From Panaeolus papilionaceus (taxonomy: Eukaryota; Basidiomycota; Agaricomycetes; Agaricales): a stretch of 64,000 nt of DNA. The notes under the pieces were generated by a model. The model was not told the origin of the DNA, made no database searches, and worked only from the letters and a program-made list of their open reading frames with translations. A program made the position numbers and the translations under genes. Each line of letters begins with the position of its first letter. The stretch's first letter is position 1. Location: contig JADNRZ010000043.1 in NCBI GenBank assembly GCA_015501605.1, positions 1 to 64,000 on the forward strand, read 5' to 3'. Shown here one piece after another: positions 57,861 through 64,000 of this stretch.

Positions 57861-58373
57861 AGTATATAGTATGCTTTCGTTTTCATCACTTCATGTTCTG
57901 GGTTCAGGTTTTATGTTGTACATACGCGTTACCACTAAGTCACGAACTAGATCCTCCGTATAGTAGTCCAAGTCCATGTATATATAATGAAATTCAGTGT
58001 CGAAATTCCTTAAACGATGTATAGTTGTCAGAATCCAAGTTACAAACGTTGGTAGTGTACAGAATGAGGCAAATTGTTACAATGTAGATTTCAAAGATGA
58101 CAAAAAATTAGAAAGGGGCGAATGAATGAGTGAATGTCGAAGATGGTTCAGGGAAAGAGAGTGTTGAATGAGATTCCGGAGATAAGATGAGATAATGCTA
58201 GAGCTACAAGTGATGAATAGGCTAGTATACAATTCCACGAAAGGATAGATTGAGTGGCGAGACATTGAACTGATAGGATGTTAAGATGCAATGCGATGTA
58301 GGAAATGAGGCAACAGAGCGAGACACGAACACCCTCGTGTCTCAGCGCTCAATGCGCGCGATGGAGGGAGGAG
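57861..58373. other. Short intergenic stretch between convergent genes
   Basis: A/T-rich 3' flanks of the F-box and DUF6534 genes. No other signal. Confidence 0.5.
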
Positions 58374-60400
58374 TTATTGGGATGCTCTAAGACGAGAGTG
58401 AGTATGGCTCCAGTAGGAAGCGGAGGTCCAGGGGATACGTACGGGAAGCGCTAGCGACTCTGTTCCAGGACTCCAAAAGCTTGATGAGTTTTGGATCTTA
58501 AACTGAGGTTGCCATACGCAGCTCAGCGAATCTCCTACTATAGGTGATGCCAAACGGTCCGCCGGGCGCTCGCGGGCATTGAGCATAGCAAAGAAGGAAC
58601 CGACATATACTGAAACATTCCAAGTTAGTCTAGTTCTTTACTCAGGTAATTCATGAGATCTCACGTTTCGTCAGAACGAACTCAAAGGCGAGGAATACCC
58701 ATGTATGAGGGACGAGGATATACTATCACAGAATTCGATTAGTCTCCCCGGGCGATTGCATGAGATGACATACCGAAAACATAGCACATAATGAGCATGC
58801 ACTGAAAATCACAGAACGAAAATGAATCAGTATCAAATTGACACTTCGATTGAACTCAAACACGAAACACAACGTCTCGAAACCCGGTTCTCACCTTGTC
58901 AGTAACCCAGACCCCAGCGTGAACTGAATGATGATAGAAATCCTCGAATTCAAACGATCAACCCTGTGAGACAAGAGAAGGCACAATTAGCACAGCTGCG
59001 TCACCAGATAGAGAAAAACATCAAAGAAAGCCAACACGCACTTGTTGATGCTGCCCTTGCTCTTTCGCAGGTAATAGCACATCGCTGATGCGATCATAAA
59101 GTCGATGGTGGTCGCCGTTCCCAGGGAGGCATTTACCAGCCACTGTTTTGATTTAATGTCAGTGAATCATCCCATGACGCGCTCATAACAATCAACCGGA
59201 CAGATGAAAATGATGTACTCACAGCAATATTCTCAAGCTCTGCATATGTCTCGATGGTATACCTGAGGATTAGAGAATGGCGTGTAAGTTGATGCTCGAC
59301 GATAGCTAGGAATATCCGCAGTGCACACTCACATCTGATATGCTAACACGATTCCAATCACTTTTTGTCCGAAGAAGGAAAAGGAGAATATAAATAAATG
59401 GAAGAAATGCCATAGAACTTTCGAAAGATGGACATACCAAAACCTCCTGCGACGACTGATGCCTAAACAACATCAAAATCATTTCATCAGTTTCATCGCT
59501 CTATTTCGAACGTAGAGGTGAGAAAGCTTACCACGAGATATTTCAATGGGCTATTGTGATATCCGCTCACTAAAGAAAGAAGAAATAAACCAATACGAAA
59601 TCAGTAACAATGACACCATGTTGAGAATGCCGAGGACGAACATAACCAGACGCGCATTGCGTATAACCTGATAACCGACGTGAGATCACATCCAAAAGGG
59701 GGAGAGAAAGCTCAGAACTTACGAATGCACCATGAGAATGACGATCACGTTAATGTTTACTTGAATCTATCAACCCATCCTGCATAAGCCTCCTTGCGAC
59801 ACCATCTCAACACAGGTACGAAATCTCACTTTTAATGATCTAGAGATAATCGAAATTAAGCATTAGTAAGGCTCGGCAAATTCTAAGACGGAGTTGATGA
59901 CGCACATAGGGATATGCTGTAGTCCAGCTACATCTCCAAAGCCCGTAATCATGTACACATACATCGTGTGCACCGTTAACGCTAATCCAATGGAATCCAA
60001 CACCCTATTCGTCGCTTTTATTAACATTCTGGGGGACATATACGAATAGACGTATGGGGCTCACCATAAGGTCCCAACCTATCCGGGCCGAAAAGCAATA
60101 CAATTAACATCGAAAATATCGTCCACAGAATGTAACACGGAAGCGCACCGAATACCAATGCAACTTTGAATCCTTCGGGAACGAAAGATAGTACCAATAC
60201 ACCTGCAGCATTGTCATACCGAACAGTCTATTTTATCAATAGATAAAAAATATTTGAGGTTAGTCCAAAAAAATGGGAGGCATACTGTAGTATGATACGC
60301 ACATGCACATGAACACAAAGCCAATCAGCGCCGCTCCAATCGTGTTGTCCAAAGTGGGTGCTGTCAAACTGACAAGCCTCGTGTCTACAACGGGAGCCAT
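58374..60400 (-). CDS. Second DUF6534 seven-helix membrane protein
   Basis: ATG at 60,398-60,400; stop at 58,374. The gene is split into about a dozen small exons. Landmarks on the minus strand are MAPVVDTRLVSLT, then TLDNTIGAALIGFVF, VYWYYLSFPKDSKLHW, VLDSIGLALTVHTMYVYMIT, FLAFEFVLTK, and YVGSFFAMLNARERPADR. These follow the order of the DUF6534 protein at 48,935-51,323, with the same PKD loop, D-x-x-x-L-x-L-T-V-H helix and LNAR end. The last exon (about 58,374-58,560) is Ser/Trp-rich. Ligand and function are unknown. Individual exon borders in the middle were not all resolved. Confidence 0.75.
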
Positions 60401-63323
60401 GATGCAATAGAATTGGCTCGTCACTCGAAAGATGTCACTTTTCAGTGGAAGTCGCAAAGGACGAGGATGGAAGGGAGGAAGGAATGTGGAGGACCACGAA
60501 GGAGAGAGCGAAGGAGGAGGGGGTACTGGGGAGGAATGGATGAGGAAGGGAAAGAAAGAAAAAGCCCACAATTAAAACGGATTTAAAGGCAAAAGTAAAG
60601 GATATGGAAAGGATAAGCAGATATGCAAATCCTAGGCGGGTCTTATTTATTTCGGGGATGAAGGGAAATCAAGAGAGCGAACCGACTGGGTGCAATAAAT
60701 AACCCATGCCGGCGAATCACATTTTAGTGGCGCGTAACTTACCCTACCCCAATGCTTTTCTTAGAACCTGAATGCAGTGCTTGGTGTAGGTGTCTGTTGG
60801 TTGAAATCACGATCGTGGAAATAGATAACTCAATCGGCCGTCTCTTTTCCTGTGTTTATTATTGGCAACGCCTACAACTCACCTTTACAGGGATGACGGA
60901 ATCAAAACGATGGCGAAGCCGTGGAATGCCAGTCGTACGATAGCCTGAGTCGGCTTATCGGAAGCTTTCCTGTCCTTTGATATTGAGCTGAACGTTTGAA
61001 CCTGCACCGCAGTCGAGGTTTGGATAAGCATGTCCCACAAAATATTGACATCATCAACTGACCATGGCGTCCTCTGATTGGCCAATGCCCGGAATTTATC
61101 TTAATTTATCGAACAAGAGAGAGATTGGATGCCTCATGGCGAACAGACCACGAGTCCTGAGCCCACAATTCTAGGGTGGGATAGAAATATGCTATGCAGA
61201 CCCTACGCGGAGAAATATTGTTCGTTAATGAGGAGTAAGAATTGAGGTGCCGTTACACGTGTGGGTCGGGAGAGCGGGAACGTTGATTTTTTTAAACAGC
61301 ATGGCGACGGTATGCTCTCCAGAAATAACTTTGCTAAAATATGGATGACTTGGAACGAATTTTAAGTCTGATACCCATCAAACCGGTTATGTTGCATAAG
61401 TAGACAACAAAAAAATCTATAGATTTGAACCCCAGATATATCAGCTCTAAACTCAGAAATCAGAAAAATTGTCAACATATTTTGGTGAATTCTCCCTCAC
61501 CTTGACGCAGTGCTGCGACGTGCCGACGAGGCGCATGTCTTGATTTCGTATGAAGATTAAAGGTTCCATGTTGTAAACATCGCGGCAGGAGAGGTGCATA
61601 GCTTGGCCTGGCCTCTGCCTCATGGCGGGAATACGCCTCATCATCACAGGGCAAAATTAGAGACGACGATGTATGAGTTGCCGGAAAGGATATTAAAAAT
61701 TTCGGATATGCAGTGAACTTCTATGGATTGGGGCGGAGGCGTAACTGAGATGGCTTGGGAGAGGTTGATCGTTAATTACCTCTGCCGGTCGTTATACCTC
61801 AACTAAGTAGTCAGTTCTTGATGGCCCATGCCCGCAAGAATTATTCCCTGCACATGTAATGAGAAACGTGCCGGATTGGATGGTGACGACCACGTACCTG
61901 TTCAACAGCGGTAGGGGCACTGTCCGCCGCTAAGACTGCTTACTGGTACTATGTCGAGGAAACATAGGCGATCTATGGTGATCCGCATGCAACCATTGTC
62001 AGAGTGAGTCTGTAGCTTACTCGCGCAGGACGAGTTCAACCTGTGTTGACCGGTAAAATCGCAACATTGCATATATGCACCTGTTCCATCCAATTACATG
62101 TTTATCTCGAGATTTGAAGGCACCACTCCCATTAGGCGTACCTAAATTAATAGATTAATCGGTAAAAACAACCCATAGTCAGGAACAATGACTCTACCAA
62201 CGTCCACATAAAGATAGAAATGTACAGGGTAACGTACCATTCTCATCTTGGCCCAACGGTGCCGACGAATGTACAGTCCTCAACGGTAGAATTGTGGGAC
62301 GGTCAACCAACCGTGAGGGTCAGGACCACATCCCCAACACGGCGAGTAAGAGGGTAACCGGGGAACACGAGGCCAGAGCCTTGGAGATTACACCTGCATG
62401 GAAAATAAAATAAAAATACCAGCACCGACGTCCGTTCGCTGGCAGTGCATGAAAGAGTGGCCGCTACCCAGACGCCAAGGTTTGTAAGTTGGAAACTGCG
62501 TTGACGTTTGCTCACCAAGTCCAGCTAAAGGGTACAACGCAGGCTCTCTAGAGGTTACTAGCCATGTTGAAAAAGGGCTCTGAATTAACAGGAAATTTTC
62601 AACGAGAAAAGAATATTGTGTAACTGCAACCGTGAACCAATAAATTCACCGATATTCGGAGTGGACTGGGAGCATGCCTCGTGTTCAATGCTTTTTATAT
62701 ATAAAAATCCACAACAGCAAAAATGCTGGAGTTAACGGATAAAAAACTCGCTGCAGGATATTGCCGTGTATTCAGTGACACCTCAAAAATCGCGATGTGG
62801 AGAGAAAGAAAAGCAGACCGAGATAGCAAATACGGATAGCGTTTGAAATTATGTTGCCCGAGACAGGTGGAGAGAGGAACACAAGGCGTCGTTGGCTGTT
62901 GAAAGGTCCAAGATACAGGAATGATACACAGGTTGGGCATGACCTCGACTCGGTGCAGATAGTGCTCAAGAGGTTTTTTAAAAAGACAGTATGAGCGATT
63001 ATGTTTTGCCAATTCTTGCTGATAGGAAGCGGCTTTCACGACGAAAAAAAAATCCAGGATGAAGAACGGGTGGAGCGGAAATTGGCAGACGGCCGAAACT
63101 TTGAAGGATGAGACGCGCTGAACGACCTGGCATGATAATTCGGACATAAAGGCGACTTGAGAGGCAGAAATGTCAATTAGTGGTAGATGTTGTCTAACTG
63201 TATTCAAGCGACGCGAGTTCAACGGCAACTTAAGCTATACTATGGAAAAGTTAGAACGTAGATTTCATGCAGCCAAGTATGACATACCTATGCCCTCTTC
63301 CTAACGTCGTGTAAGGATCTAAT
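60401..63323. other. Gene-free 2.9-kb stretch
   Basis: Long region with only short, unsupported ORFs. It includes the pyrimidine-rich promoter of the DUF6534 gene and the 3' flank of QCR6. I looked for tRNA boxes and found none convincing. Confidence 0.5.
60455..60565 (-). promoter_or_regulatory. Pyrimidine-rich tract upstream of the DUF6534 gene
   Basis: On the minus strand this is a 110-bp CT-rich run ending about 55 bp before the ATG at 60,400. CT-rich tracts next to transcription starts are usual in active fungal promoters. Confidence 0.5.
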
Positions 63324-63979
63324 TTAGCCGAGCTTGGCGAAGAGTTTTGGTGCAGCACATTCCTGCTCACGACATCGTTAGCTCAGTGAATAAAATGTTA
63401 TGCCAGGACAACACGAACGTCAATGCAGTGCATCATGCTATATAATAAGCGGTATGGTCAGAATAAATCAAGAAAATAGGAAAAAATAATGACGTACTGG
63501 ACTAAGGGGTTTAAATACCGCGCATAAAACAAGCTGCAATCAGTAAGTGTGGTCATAGTCAACCATATGAAATTAAAACATACACCTAGTAGTGGTAAGA
63601 CGACGTTCAGGAGACAATCGCAAGTTAAATCAAAATAAATACGCACAATTCCTCAACGCAGTCCTCTCCCTTGAATCCCTGTCCGGATTGGACCTTCTCC
63701 TGACAATGTTCAAAGTGTTTGGCAGCAGCAGCGCACTTGGCGGACTCCTTGCACTCATCACGGATAGCGGGTTGGAGCTATGATAGAATAACATGACAAA
63801 ATCGTGATATTAGTACCCAGTACCACCAGGGCAAGCGTCATGACACATACATCTTCTGGCTCCTCCTCTTCCTCCTCGGCCTCAGGCTCAACCTTCTCCT
63901 CAACCTCTGTAGGTTCCTCCTTGGAGTCGGCGTAGACAGTTGATGTGAAGGAGGAGAAGAAAGCCGCGATGGAACTCAT
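63324..63979 (-). CDS. QCR6: Ubiquinol-cytochrome c reductase hinge protein, 105 aa
   Basis: Exons 63,979-63,851, 63,777-63,647, 63,437-63,419 and 63,362-63,324 join in frame. The protein belongs to mitochondrial complex III, where the acidic hinge subunit helps cytochrome c dock on cytochrome c1. Signatures: an N-terminal acidic run (EEEEEEPED), then LQPAIRDECKESAKCAAAAK, HFEHCQEKV, GEDCVEE, MMHCID and the end ECAAPKLFAKLG. The paired cysteines that form the disulphide hairpin are present. At the exon 2/3 junction the model reads E-E-F-M-M-H-C where fungal relatives usually have E-E-L-F-H-M-M-H-C, so a tiny exon in the 209-bp intron may be missed. Confidence 0.85.
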
Positions 63980-64000
63980 TTTGGTGGGTTAACAATGTGA

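Noticed and set aside
62695..63228. 177-codon minus-strand frame
   Set aside because: No domain, no codon bias, and it overlaps low-complexity A-rich DNA.

Overview
The window looks like a nuclear contig from a mushroom-forming basidiomycete (Agaricomycetes). Nearly every gene is cut by short introns of about 45-70 bp with GTRNGT donors and CTGAC-type branch sites. The gene families are typical of that group: KDZ transposase, DUF6534 seven-helix membrane proteins, basidiomycete F-box proteins, AIG1-like GTPase, expanded XPG-type nucleases and a GH30 beta-1,6-glucanase. I worked out exon structures by hand; unless marked uncertain, the exons of each model sum to an open frame.

Left half (1 to about 35,500) is dominated by mobile DNA. 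A Ty3/gypsy chromovirus fills 1-7723. Its LTRs are nearly identical, gag-pol is broken, and an intact extra zinc-knuckle ORF lies downstream of integrase. It sits inside an older LTR that forms an inverted pair (7724-8835). From 9.2 to 19 kb there are foldback/TIR elements (two copies, at 9.6-10.1 kb and 17.6-18.9 kb) around small multi-exon genes of unknown function, one carrying a GAL4-type Zn2Cys6 cluster. A large 12-exon KDZ transposase with a C-terminal Ulp1-type protease domain occupies 19,963-25,205 and reads as intact.

A three-gene block of DNA-processing proteins follows. It holds an XPG/GEN1-like nuclease with a 1.5-kb repeat-filled intron (26,225-29,398, minus), a Crypton-like tyrosine recombinase with a hairpin element in an intron (30,229-32,309, plus) and a SAP-domain protein (32,501-34,334, minus). 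This cluster is my main candidate for an undescribed mobile or recombination system.

Right half (about 35,500-64,000) is ordinary gene-rich DNA: an AIG1-like GTPase, a single-pass membrane protein, an F-box-like protein, a small probably highly expressed protein of unknown family, a GH30 endo-beta-1,6-glucanase, a DUF6534 membrane protein, a divergent transaldolase, an F-box/TPR-like protein, a second DUF6534 protein, and the complex III hinge protein QCR6 at the right edge. I saw no rRNA, convincing tRNA or CRISPR array.
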